Assembly (NCBI GenBank): GCA_025210575.1
Contig: JAOARK010000116.1
Coordinates: 1 to 6,616 of the forward strand
Source of the DNA: Schleiferiaceae bacterium
GTDB lineage: Bacteria > Bacteroidota > Bacteroidia > Flavobacteriales > Schleiferiaceae
DNA length: 6,616 bases
Reading direction: 5' to 3'
Under the pieces are notes generated by a model that worked only from the letters and a program-made list of their open reading frames with translations, did no database searches and had not been told where the DNA came from. The translations under genes were made by a program, and so were the position numbers. Shown one piece after another: positions 1 through 6,173 of this stretch (positions are counted from its first letter, which is position 1; each line of letters opens with the position of its first letter).

Positions 1-267
1 CTTTTGAGTGACCCTCCTATCTTGATATTAGATGAAGCTACTTCCGCCCTAGATACAGAATCTGAAAAGTTAGTTCAAGATGCATTGAATCATTTGATGG
101 AGAATAGAACTTCATTAGTTATTGCTCACCGTCTATCAACCATTCAACATGCAGATGAGATTTTAGTGATGGATCAAGGTGAAATTGTTGAGCGCGGTAA
201 GCACAATGAATTATTAGCAAAAAAAGGTACTTATCACAAGTTGGTTGAAATGCAAAGCTTGGCCTGA
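1..267 (+). CDS. ABC exporter ATP-binding/permease protein, C-terminal fragment (MsbA-like)
   Basis: This is the last 88 codons of a gene that enters from the left edge; the frame is open from base 1, so the TTG at 4 is not a real start. The fragment holds the second half of an ABC nucleotide-binding domain: Walker B with catalytic Glu (ILILDE, residues 7-12 of the fragment), the D-loop SALD (15-18) and the switch His in IAHRLST (H43). A typical C-terminal tail follows (ILVMDQGEIVERGKHNELL). The Walker A and LSGGQ signature lie outside the window. The wording matches fused permease-ATPase exporters of the MsbA/multidrug type, which flip lipids or drugs across the inner membrane. A lipid A export role would suit the nearby Kdo transferase, but this is inference. 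The gene ends with tandem stops (TGA TAA). Family is near certain; substrate is unknown. Confidence 0.93.
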   Translation, partial: LLSDPPILILDEATSALDTESEKLVQDALNHLMENRTSLVIAHRLSTIQHADEILVMDQGEIVERGKHNELLAKKGTYHKLVEMQSLA

Positions 268-277
268 TAAAAATGGT

Positions 278-300
278 ATCTTAACGCCTCAAGTTAAGGT
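278..300 (+). other. Small hairpin between the ABC gene and the holin-like gene
   Basis: CTTAAC (280-285) and GTTAAG (293-298) form a perfect 6-bp inverted repeat around a 7-base loop. The stem can extend outward by one G-U and one A-T pair to 278/300. No T-run follows, so it is not a standard intrinsic terminator. It lies 3 bases before the ATG at 304. It could act as a weak processing or attenuation structure, or it may be chance in AT-rich sequence. Confidence 0.25.
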
Positions 301-303
301 TCT

Positions 304-672
304 ATGGAAAATGATATGAGGCGTAATAGCCCTGGGTTAATTATGCGATTAGTGGTAAATACTTTAAGTGTGTTTGCTACTGCTTGGTTGCTTAAAGGAA
401 TTCATGTAGAAGATTTTAAGGCGGCATTAATCGTAGCAATCGTATTAGCCATTTTAAATGTTACGCTAAAGCCATTTTTAATCATAATCACTTTACCGCT
501 TACCATTTTTACTCTTGGTTTTTTTCTATTGGTAATCAATGCCATTGTGGTGCTTTTAGCTCAAAACTGGATTGATGGATTTTATGTTGATGGTTGGCTT
601 TGGGCTATTTTATTCTCGTTGATTATGAGTTTTATCAATAGCGTCTTGTACAAATTGGGCGGCAACGATTAA
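304..672 (+). CDS. Phage holin family / YvlD-like small integral membrane protein
   Basis: A 122-residue, very hydrophobic protein with four predicted membrane segments at about residues 12-31, 38-57, 58-87 and 97-117. The pattern around LNVTLKPFLIIITLPLTIFT (51-70), with Asn52, Pro57 and Pro65 between segments 2 and 3, is typical of the 'mycobacterial 4-TMS phage holin superfamily IV' group that includes Bacillus YvlD. Despite the name, these are mostly chromosomal inner-membrane proteins of unclear role, in some species tied to envelope stress; no lysis genes are present here. An in-frame ATG at 316 (MRRNSPG) is an alternative start that removes four residues; neither has a clear ribosome binding site. 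The gene follows the ABC gene by 36 bases and may be co-transcribed. Its stop overlaps the stop of the convergent hpt gene. Family call is good; function is unknown. Confidence 0.85.
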   Translation: MENDMRRNSPGLIMRLVVNTLSVFATAWLLKGIHVEDFKAALIVAIVLAILNVTLKPFLIIITLPLTIFTLGFFLLVINAIVVLLAQNWIDGFYVDGWLWAILFSLIMSFINSVLYKLGGND

Positions 673-675
673 TCG
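666..675. repeat. 10-bp palindrome holding both convergent stop codons
   Basis: CGATTAATCG is a perfect palindrome. Its central TTAA supplies TAA at 670-672 for the plus-strand membrane protein and TAA (read at 671-669) for the minus-strand hpt. Both proteins therefore end in Asp-stop. There is no spacer between the genes and no stem long enough for a bidirectional terminator. Confidence 0.9.
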
Positions 676-1220
676 ACTTTCTGGTAAATCGATCTGAGGT
701 TTCTCCCTTTTTCATTATAGTCTAAGCCAAAGCCCACAACAAATTCATCGCTAATTTCAAAGCCAACATATTTTATTGGAAGATCAGAATATTTCAGTTG
801 ATTCGGTTTAAAAAGGAGGGTTGCAATCATTATTGACTTAGGTTCTTGGTCCTTTAGTTTACCAATCAAATAATTTGTGGTCAATCCACTTTCAACAATG
901 TCTTCGCAGATTATGACGTGTCTGTCTTTTACCGAAGAGGTTAAACCAATAAATTCTTTAATAGTGTTTGAAGAAGTAGTGCCATCATAAGACTTCACTA
1001 TTACAAAAGCCGTTTCATAAGGGAAATCTAAATGTCTAAGAATTTCAGAAGTAAAAGTGAAACTTCCGTTTAGAACACATAAGAAAATAGGATTCTGGTC
1101 TCGGTAATGTGAGTCGATTACATCAGAAAGATTGGAAATTTCAGCCAGAATTCTAGATTCACTTAAAAAGGGTTTGAACCTCAATTCACTAATTGTAATT
1201 TCATCCTTACTCATGCCCAT
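669..1220 (-). CDS. hpt: Hypoxanthine phosphoribosyltransferase
   Basis: This cytoplasmic purine-salvage enzyme joins hypoxanthine (often also guanine) to PRPP to give IMP/GMP. The 183-residue length is normal for bacterial HPRT. Visible motifs are loop I VLNGSF (49-54), the flexible-loop region SYDGTTSS (77-84), the PRPP-binding motif IICEDIVESGLT (103-114), LLFKP (135-139) with the purine-contacting Lys138, and YVGFEISDEFVVGFGLDYNE (151-170). The PRPP motif reads ED-I-V-E-S-G where most family members have ED-I-[IV]-D-[TS]-G, so the usual proposed general-base Asp is Glu110 (codon GAA at 893-891). It is the last gene of a minus-strand run and overlaps the upstream MmcQ-like gene by 14 bases from ATG 1220. 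The ATG at 1214 (MSKDE) is an equally plausible start with an 8-base overlap. Family is near certain. Confidence 0.94.
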   Translation of the reverse strand: MGMSKDEITISELRFKPFLSESRILAEISNLSDVIDSHYRDQNPIFLCVLNGSFTFTSEILRHLDFPYETAFVIVKSYDGTTSSNTIKEFIGLTSSVKDRHVIICEDIVESGLTTNYLIGKLKDQEPKSIMIATLLFKPNQLKYSDLPIKYVGFEISDEFVVGFGLDYNEKGRNLRSIYQKVD

Positions 1221-1575
1221 TTGTTAACTCATTTAGTTCTGCTTGAATTTTCTTTGGAAGCGATGCTACTATTAGTTGGTAAGAATCGTCTGTCCAAGAT
1301 TTAATCTGAATGTCTGTGGCAAATTCACAGATTATGGTATTCCAGTGTTTTTTGCTCATGTGGTAGCCTGGTAGAACATAATCAAATTCCTCTCTTAGTT
1401 CCAATGCTTTTTCAGGATCACATTTAAGATTCACTCTGAAATCCTCGGCATTCAACCCTGTTAGAGCAAACATCTTGTTCATGACTTTAAATACCAATGT
1501 GCTTTCGTCAAATGGAAAAGATTCTGTTACACCTCGTTTATTTAGGCAGTATAGCCTGAATTCCTCAACATTCAT
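1207..1575 (-). CDS. MmcQ/YjbR family protein
   Basis: A 122-residue protein of the MmcQ/YjbR group, small proteins with a CyaY-like 'double-wing' fold often annotated as DNA-binding, though a cellular role is not established. Family traits are the N-terminal helix followed by FPFDESTLVFKVMNKMFAL (20-38), VNLKCDPEKALELRE (48-62), the GYHMSKKHWNTI segment (70-81) with Trp78, and the C-terminal SYQLIVASLPKK (98-109). No signal peptide or membrane segment is seen, so it should be cytoplasmic. It lies 32 bases after waaA and overlaps the hpt start, so it is probably translated from the same mRNA. The start at ATG 1575 fits the usual family N-terminus; no Shine-Dalgarno is visible. Family call is strong; function is open. 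Confidence 0.9.
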   Translation of the reverse strand: MNVEEFRLYCLNKRGVTESFPFDESTLVFKVMNKMFALTGLNAEDFRVNLKCDPEKALELREEFDYVLPGYHMSKKHWNTIICEFATDIQIKSWTDDSYQLIVASLPKKIQAELNELTNGHE

Positions 1576-1607
1576 GGAATGTAAAATTTGGTCTTAAGGT
1601 TGTCGTT

Positions 1608-2852
1608 TTATTGCTGATTTATTAGACTTAATAGCACTTGCGCAATTTTGTTTGCGGCACCTTTTTGTTCAGAAATGTATTGATGAACAGCTTTTCTTGA
1701 TCTCTCGTATTCAAGCTCGCTTTCGAATAATTTATTGAACTCTTTCTCAAATTCGTCAGAGTTAGTTACTTCAAAAGCACCTCCTTTTTCAATAAGGGCT
1801 GTAGCTTCAGGAAACGAATGATGCTTTGGTCCAAAAAAAGTAGGATGTCCAAAGGCTGCTGGTTCAAGAATGCTATGCAAGCCATCATTAAAACCGCCCC
1901 CGACAAGTGCATAATCTCCGTACTGATAGCTTTGTGCCAGCATACCCATGGTGTCTAAGATCATAACACTAGAAACCGATGCGGCTCCTTCGTCTGCTAG
2001 ACTATATCGCAATGGAATGACGGGTAAACTATTGATTAGCCTTTTTATGTTGGCTTCATCTACATAATGGGGGGCAATCAGAATTCGTAATGGTTGCTCC
2101 TCAATGAGAATAGACCGTATAAAACTTTCTTCTTTGGCATAGGAACTACCAAGAATCAAAACTTTTCGATTTTCTGAGAAAGCTTCTAGAATTTTATTTG
2201 ATGATTTGTTACTTGCAATTTTTGCAACTTGATCTACACGGCTATTTCCAGCAACAGAAATTTTTTCTTTTTCAACTCCGTTAGAAGTGAGCAATTCCAC
2301 AGACTTCTCCGTTTGAACCGTTATCGCGCTAAGTTTCTTAATTCGGTTAAGAACATAGCCGCCAAAACTTGAGAACATAAATTGACTTTCTCTGAAATTT
2401 GCAGCTATAACTGCCGTTGGGATTTCTCGCTTATGAAGCCCATCTAAAAAGTTAGGCCAGAATTCATACCTCACAAAAACGGCCAATTCAGGATTTACGC
2501 GATCTAAAAATTGGCTAGCATTTTTTTTTGTGTCTAGTGGAAGGTATAGAACAGAATCCACTGTTTCATCGTTCTTTCGAATTTCGTACCCTGATGGCGA
2601 AAAGAATGTTACTAAAAACTTTGAATCGGGTCTGCTTTTTTTGAGTTCCGCTATTACAGGTTTCGCTTGTTCATATTCTCCTAAGCTTGCCGTATGAAAC
2701 CAAACCCAATGTCCTTTAAACTCGAGTTGAGATAATTTCTCAAAGTAATTTTTACGGCCATCAACCCATAATCTGGCTTTTGGATTGAATAGTGCAGCTA
2801 CATGTAAAATCACTCCATATAAATGAATAAGAATGCTATACAACCAGCGCAT
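1608..2852 (-). CDS. waaA: 3-deoxy-D-manno-octulosonic acid (Kdo) transferase
   Basis: WaaA/KdtA moves Kdo from CMP-Kdo onto the lipid A precursor, on the cytoplasmic face of the inner membrane. The 414 residues match family length. An N-terminal hydrophobic anchor (about 4-22) precedes a GT-B glycosyltransferase. HTASLGE (53-59) holds the expected catalytic Glu59, followed by SPSGYE (85-90), RYEFWPN (128-134), GNSRVDQV (202-209) and APH (260-262). The C-terminal donor site has DTMGML (300-305), VGGGFNDGLHSILEPAAFG (317-335), with Glu330 and the LEPAAFG signature. Whether it adds one or more Kdo units cannot be read from sequence. Its ATG overlaps the upstream stop by one base (TAATG), which suggests translational coupling. 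An A9 run on the coding strand (2529-2521; Thr108-Lys-Lys-Asn) is a possible slippage site, but the frame is intact. Presence of this gene implies an LPS-type outer membrane. Confidence 0.96.
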   Translation of the reverse strand: MRWLYSILIHLYGVILHVAALFNPKARLWVDGRKNYFEKLSQLEFKGHWVWFHTASLGEYEQAKPVIAELKKSRPDSKFLVTFFSPSGYEIRKNDETVDSVLYLPLDTKKNASQFLDRVNPELAVFVRYEFWPNFLDGLHKREIPTAVIAANFRESQFMFSSFGGYVLNRIKKLSAITVQTEKSVELLTSNGVEKEKISVAGNSRVDQVAKIASNKSSNKILEAFSENRKVLILGSSYAKEESFIRSILIEEQPLRILIAPHYVDEANIKRLINSLPVIPLRYSLADEGAASVSSVMILDTMGMLAQSYQYGDYALVGGGFNDGLHSILEPAAFGHPTFFGPKHHSFPEATALIEKGGAFEVTNSDEFEKEFNKLFESELEYERSRKAVHQYISEQKGAANKIAQVLLSLINQQ

Positions 2853-3610
2853 TAGTAGTAGTAATATTTTTGCGCGTGTTTGTCGTAGATAGGTAGAAAC
2901 CAGCTCGCTTTTATGCCAAAGTAAAGGTCTAACTTGTTATCCAAGTCATAGCTCCTCGTGTGATAATTGTACTCTCTAACATTGTTGGTAAACCCCTGCA
3001 TGAAATGAAAACCAGCGGTAAAATTTACTCTTCTTCTATTTCCAGAGTGATAAAAAGCAATGTATTGACTCAATGCCAGACCTTGATGTAATCGGTCATA
3101 ACCTTTATCATAAGGTGGAAGTAATTGGTATACAATGTTGTCATGCTCTAGCCTTGTTTTATGCTGGATAAATCCAACACCACCTTGTAAGAGTAATCCC
3201 GAGTTTGGATTTGGACCAAATAGCGGGAGGATTTTACCCACTTTTGCTTGAAATACCCAACCTCTCATAAATGGTTTCACAGTAACGTAATCGCCATTTG
3301 TTCCAATGATGTTTCCATCTTCCGTAAAGAAATCACCTAATAGGGCTTCTGCATTTTTTACGTTCGTACCGAAGAGATAATCTACTCCTCCACCAATAAG
3401 CCAATTGCTTTTGGTTTTGTATTCTATATCCAGCCCCAAAGACATGTGTGGTCCATATAATTCACCCACATCGCCAGATGGAATATGATACCCTAAATTG
3501 AAATTAAAAATATAGCCTTGAACAGCTGAATCTCTCACATTTACCTGTGCATTTGAGCTAAAAACTAGAAGGCTAAAAAAAAGAAATATTGAAATTCTGA
3601 AATGTTGCAT
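2852..3610 (-). CDS. Secreted outer-membrane beta-barrel-like protein of unknown function
   Basis: I do not recognise a named family. The 252-residue protein starts with a clear Sec signal peptide: His3/Arg5, a hydrophobic core 6-17, and a likely cleavage after SSNA (Ala21/Gln22). No lipobox Cys is present. The mature part alternates hydrophobic and polar residues with many Gly and aromatic residues, for example GYIFNFNLGYHIP (32-44), SLGLDIEYK, WLIGGGVDYLFG, GLLLQGGVGFI, VNFTAGFHF and LDLYFGIKASWFL. These resemble transmembrane beta strands, perhaps 8 to 10. It ends in four Tyr residues (KYYYY), in keeping with the aromatic C-terminus common in outer-membrane proteins. It is the first gene of the minus-strand run and is joined to waaA by TAATG, which hints at an envelope role. 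The ATG at 3610 lies directly beside a promoter-like box, leaving little or no 5' leader. Outer-membrane location is inferred. Confidence 0.8.
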   Translation of the reverse strand: MQHFRISIFLFFSLLVFSSNAQVNVRDSAVQGYIFNFNLGYHIPSGDVGELYGPHMSLGLDIEYKTKSNWLIGGGVDYLFGTNVKNAEALLGDFFTEDGNIIGTNGDYVTVKPFMRGWVFQAKVGKILPLFGPNPNSGLLLQGGVGFIQHKTRLEHDNIVYQLLPPYDKGYDRLHQGLALSQYIAFYHSGNRRRVNFTAGFHFMQGFTNNVREYNYHTRSYDLDNKLDLYFGIKASWFLPIYDKHAQKYYYY

Positions 3611-3616
3611 TGGCCG

Positions 3617-3624
3617 CGAAGATA
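3617..3624 (-). promoter_or_regulatory. Putative -7 box for the minus-strand operon
   Basis: Read on the minus strand, TATCTTCG differs by one base from the Bacteroidota -7 consensus TAnnTTTG. A TTTG (3643-3640) lies 15 bases upstream, somewhat closer than the usual distance to a -33 TTTG. Transcription would begin within a few bases of the ATG at 3610, giving a leaderless or nearly leaderless mRNA. Assignment is by motif only. Confidence 0.4.
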
Positions 3625-3674
3625 ATGGCTTTATAATAACAAACGCTTAAAGAACGCTGAACCGTTTGAAACCT

Positions 3675-3682
3675 TATTTTAG
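3675..3682 (+). promoter_or_regulatory. Putative -7 box for the nucleotide-sugar operon
   Basis: TATTTTAG is one base away from TAnnTTTG and, with the following CGGCCAAT, nearly copies the minus-strand box. The deviation is at the same motif position in both. No good -33 TTTG is found at the expected distance; the TTTG at 3665-3668 is too close. Transcription would start near 3685-3692, leaving a leader of roughly 20 bases before the ATG at 3708. This would exclude the upstream TTG at 3666 as a start. Confidence 0.35.
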
Positions 3683-3707
3683 CGGCCAATTTTTTAATCT
3701 ACGAGAA

Positions 3708-4838
3708 ATGAAACCCATTCAGATGGTTGATCTTGTGAGTCAGTATCATAAGATTAAAGATGAGGTAGATGAAGCACTTCAGGGTGTTATGAATAGTGCA
3801 GCTTTCATTAACGGTCCGGAGGTACAATCTTTCAAAAAAGAACTTGCAGAATACTTAAATGTTAAGCATGTAATTCCGTGTGCAAACGGAACAGATGCTC
3901 TTCAAATAGCCATGATGGCTTTAGGTCTAAAACCAGGTGATGAGGTGATAGCACCAACATTCACATTTGTGGCTACTGCAGAGGTTATTGCATTATTGGG
4001 TTTAACTCCTGTGTTGGTAGATGTAGATCCAGATACAATGGTGATAGATCCAAAAGCGATTAGGAATGCCATTACACCAAAGACAAAAGCCATTGTACCT
4101 GTTCATTTATTTGGCCAATGTGCCAATATGGTAGAAATCCAGAAGATTGCCAAAGAACATGGTCTTGTTGTAATTGAAGATACGGCTCAGGCCATTGGTG
4201 CAGATCATACCATGGAAGATGGTTCAGTTAGAAAGGCGGGAACTATTGGAGAAGTGGGTTGTACATCGTTTTTTCCATCAAAGAACTTAGGTTGTTTTGG
4301 TGATGGCGGTGCAATCTTTACGAATGACGATGATCTTGCTGATCGCATTGCTATGATTGTAAATCATGGAATGAAAGTGCGCTATTATCACGATGAAATT
4401 GGGGTGAATTCTCGACTTGACAGTATGCAAGCAGCAGTACTGCGCATTAAGTTGAGAAGATTAGATGAATATAATGCTAATCGCAGAGCAGCTGCTCAGG
4501 CTTACTCTGAGGCATTTGCAAGTCGTGAAGATGTTCAAACACCGGTACATGCCGAGTATTCTTCTCACGTTTATCACCAGTATACTTTAAGAATAAAAGG
4601 TAAGGATAGAAATGCATTGCAAAAGCATCTAATGGATAAAGGTATCCCCGCTATGATCTATTATCCAGTCCCTATGCATTTACAATCTGCGTATCAAGAT
4701 CCTCGCTATAAAAAAGGAGATTTTGAAATTGGAGAAATGTTGATGAATGAAGTAATTTCTCTACCTATGCACTCCGAATTAACTGAAGAACAAATCAATC
4801 ATATAACGAGCTCAGTACTTGAGTTTTTAAATCAATAG
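3708..4838 (+). CDS. DegT/DnrJ/EryC1/StrS-family sugar nucleotide aminotransferase (WbpE-like)
   Basis: A PLP-dependent aminotransferase that converts a keto-sugar nucleotide to an amino sugar, usually with glutamate as donor, in the cytoplasm. From ATG 3708 it has 376 residues, normal for the family. Fold-type I landmarks are CANGTDAL (58-65, phosphate-binding), PTFTFVATAE (83-92), VIEDTAQAIGA (155-165; Asp158 contacts the pyridine nitrogen), SFFPSKNLGCFGDGG (187-201) with Schiff-base Lys192, and GVNSRLDSMQAA (232-243). The overall wording resembles WbpE/WlbC, which make UDP-2,3-diamino-glucuronic acid derivatives, but the substrate cannot be fixed because the WbpA/WbpB-type partners are not in view. 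The frame is open upstream to a TTG at 3666; I reject it because the family begins at MKPIQMVDL and the likely promoter lies downstream of it. It is the first gene of the plus-strand run, 6 bases ahead of ugd. Confidence 0.92.
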   Translation: MKPIQMVDLVSQYHKIKDEVDEALQGVMNSAAFINGPEVQSFKKELAEYLNVKHVIPCANGTDALQIAMMALGLKPGDEVIAPTFTFVATAEVIALLGLTPVLVDVDPDTMVIDPKAIRNAITPKTKAIVPVHLFGQCANMVEIQKIAKEHGLVVIEDTAQAIGADHTMEDGSVRKAGTIGEVGCTSFFPSKNLGCFGDGGAIFTNDDDLADRIAMIVNHGMKVRYYHDEIGVNSRLDSMQAAVLRIKLRRLDEYNANRRAAAQAYSEAFASREDVQTPVHAEYSSHVYHQYTLRIKGKDRNALQKHLMDKGIPAMIYYPVPMHLQSAYQDPRYKKGDFEIGEMLMNEVISLPMHSELTEEQINHITSSVLEFLNQ

Positions 4839-4844
4839 AACTTT

Positions 4845-6170
4845 ATGAAAATAGCTGTTGTTGGAACAGGATATGTAGGCTTAGTAACTGGAGCCTGTTT
4901 AAGTGATGTAGGTATTGAAGTGACCTGTGTTGACATCGACCAAAAGAAAATAGACAACTTAAAAGAAGGTATTCTACCTATCTATGAGCCAGGTCTAGAT
5001 GATATCGTAAAAAGAAACTTTGAGAAGGGAAGACTTAAGTTTTCAACCTCATTGGCAGAAAGTATTCAAGGTGCAGAAGCAGCATTTATTGCAGTAGGTA
5101 CACCTCCAGGCGAAGACGGTTCTGCAGATTTAAAATATGTTTTGGCGGTAGCCAAAGAAATTGGTGATAACATGAACCATCACATGGTGGTTGTAACCAA
5201 GAGTACGGTGCCTGTAGGAACAGCTGAAAAGGTGCGCAATGAGTTAACTCAGGCTTTGGCCTCAAGAAGTGCGGATATAGATTTTGATGTAGCTTCTAAC
5301 CCAGAATTCTTAAAAGAAGGTGCGGCTATTGATGATTTCATGAAGCCAGATAGGATTGTTGTAGGTGTAAGCAGCGATAAGGCGAAGGAGATTATGGATC
5401 GTTTGTATAGACCATTCGTCTTGAATGGACACCCTGTAATTTTCATGGACATCCCTTCTGCGGAAATGACAAAATATGCGGCTAACTCTATGTTGGCTAC
5501 CAAGATCAGTTTTATGAACGACATCGCTAATCTTTGTGAAGTGATGGGTGCGGACGTAAACTTGGTGCGTAAAGGAATTGGTACAGACACTAGGATTGGT
5601 AATAAGTTTATCTACCCTGGTATAGGATACGGAGGTTCTTGTTTCCCGAAAGATGTTCAAGCACTTATTAGAACTGCAGACCAAAATGGTTACGAAATGC
5701 AAATTTTAAAAGCTGTTGAAGCTGTGAACTATGCTCAGAAAGAAGTGTTGTTTAGCAAGCTTATGAAGCACTTTAATGGTGATTTAAGCGGGAAACATTT
5801 TGCTATGTGGGGTCTTTCATTTAAGCCAAATACTGATGATATGCGTGAAGCACCATCAATCGTATTGATTGAGAGAATTTTAGCAGCTGGTGGAACCGTT
5901 ACCGCATATGACCCTGTGGCTATGGAAGAAGCGAAACACATTTTAGGAGATAAAATTAACTATGCTACCACTGAATATGGTGCATTAGAAAATGCAGACG
6001 CACTCTTGCTCGTAACCGAATGGGCAGAATTCAGAGTTCCTGATTTTGATAAAGTAAAGGACGCATTGAACAATCCTGTAATATTTGATGGTAGAAATGT
6101 TTACACTCCTGAGGCAATGGCTGACAGAGGGTTTGATTACTACTGTATTGGAATTAACACTTTAGCGTAA
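4845..6170 (+). CDS. ugd: UDP-glucose 6-dehydrogenase
   Basis: This cytoplasmic enzyme oxidises UDP-glucose twice with NAD+ to UDP-glucuronate. The 441-residue length is typical of bacterial Ugd. The N-terminal Rossmann domain has GTGYVG (7-12) and Asp30 for the NAD ribose, then AVGTPPGEDG (83-92). Active-site parts are TKSTVPVGT (118-126), NPEFLKEG (152-159), EMTKYAANS (207-215) with Lys210 and Asn214, and GYGGSCFPKD (261-270) with nucleophile Cys266 and Asp270. The C-terminal UDP-binding domain has GLSFKPNTDDMREAPS (323-338). All key residues are present. A related UDP-sugar dehydrogenase specificity, such as UDP-N-acetylhexosamine, is possible, but the PNTDDMREAPS and GYGGSCFPKD wording fits UDP-glucose well. 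It sits 6 bases after the aminotransferase and 3 bases before a UDP-glucuronate decarboxylase-like gene that would use its product. No Shine-Dalgarno is visible. Confidence 0.94.
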   Translation: MKIAVVGTGYVGLVTGACLSDVGIEVTCVDIDQKKIDNLKEGILPIYEPGLDDIVKRNFEKGRLKFSTSLAESIQGAEAAFIAVGTPPGEDGSADLKYVLAVAKEIGDNMNHHMVVVTKSTVPVGTAEKVRNELTQALASRSADIDFDVASNPEFLKEGAAIDDFMKPDRIVVGVSSDKAKEIMDRLYRPFVLNGHPVIFMDIPSAEMTKYAANSMLATKISFMNDIANLCEVMGADVNLVRKGIGTDTRIGNKFIYPGIGYGGSCFPKDVQALIRTADQNGYEMQILKAVEAVNYAQKEVLFSKLMKHFNGDLSGKHFAMWGLSFKPNTDDMREAPSIVLIERILAAGGTVTAYDPVAMEEAKHILGDKINYATTEYGALENADALLLVTEWAEFRVPDFDKVKDALNNPVIFDGRNVYTPEAMADRGFDYYCIGINTLA

Positions 6171-6173
6171 AGA

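Larger units (their letters stand above)
3609..3690. repeat. 17-bp imperfect inverted repeat bracketing the divergent intergenic region
   Basis: The left arm (3609-3625) and the reverse complement of the right arm (3674-3690) agree at 15 of 17 positions, including a perfect 9-bp block ATTGGCCGC / GCGGCCAAT at the outer ends. The spacer is 48 bases. Each arm lies where the core promoter of its own gene would be expected, so the repeat may reflect two near-identical divergent promoters, or a pair of sites for one regulator. The region between the arms is AT-rich and has no other clear structure apart from a TATAAT at 3632-3637. Confidence 0.8.

Noticed and set aside
304..672. Evidence of a prophage from the 'phage holin family' protein
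   Set aside because: This family is widespread as chromosomal membrane proteins. No endolysin, structural or integrase genes are nearby, and the neighbours are housekeeping genes.
2850..2860. Short TAG trinucleotide repeat (plus strand) as a possible variable repeat
   Set aside because: Only three units, explained by the Tyr codons at the end of the barrel-like protein and its stop/start overlap with waaA.
3610..3637. Sigma70-like promoter TTGGCC-N16-TATAAT on the plus strand
   Set aside because: The TATAAT is perfect, but the -35 is poor, it overlaps the start of the divergent gene, and the primary sigma factor of Bacteroidota uses different elements. Probably chance in AT-rich sequence.
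3666..3707. In-frame upstream extension of the aminotransferase from a TTG at 3666 (14 extra residues)
   Set aside because: The family normally starts at MKPIQMVDL (ATG 3708). The extension does not resemble the family, and the likely promoter box lies downstream of the TTG.
3902..4093. 63-codon minus-strand open frame inside the aminotransferase gene
   Set aside because: Antisense to a strongly conserved gene, with low-complexity translation and no family resemblance; a shadow frame.
5249..5702. Two overlapping minus-strand open frames (113 and 130 codons) inside ugd
   Set aside because: Both lie wholly antisense to conserved Ugd motifs and overlap each other. Their translations look like no known family.
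5735..5941. 68-codon minus-strand open frame inside ugd
   Set aside because: Antisense shadow over the conserved C-terminal Ugd domain; no start context or family features.
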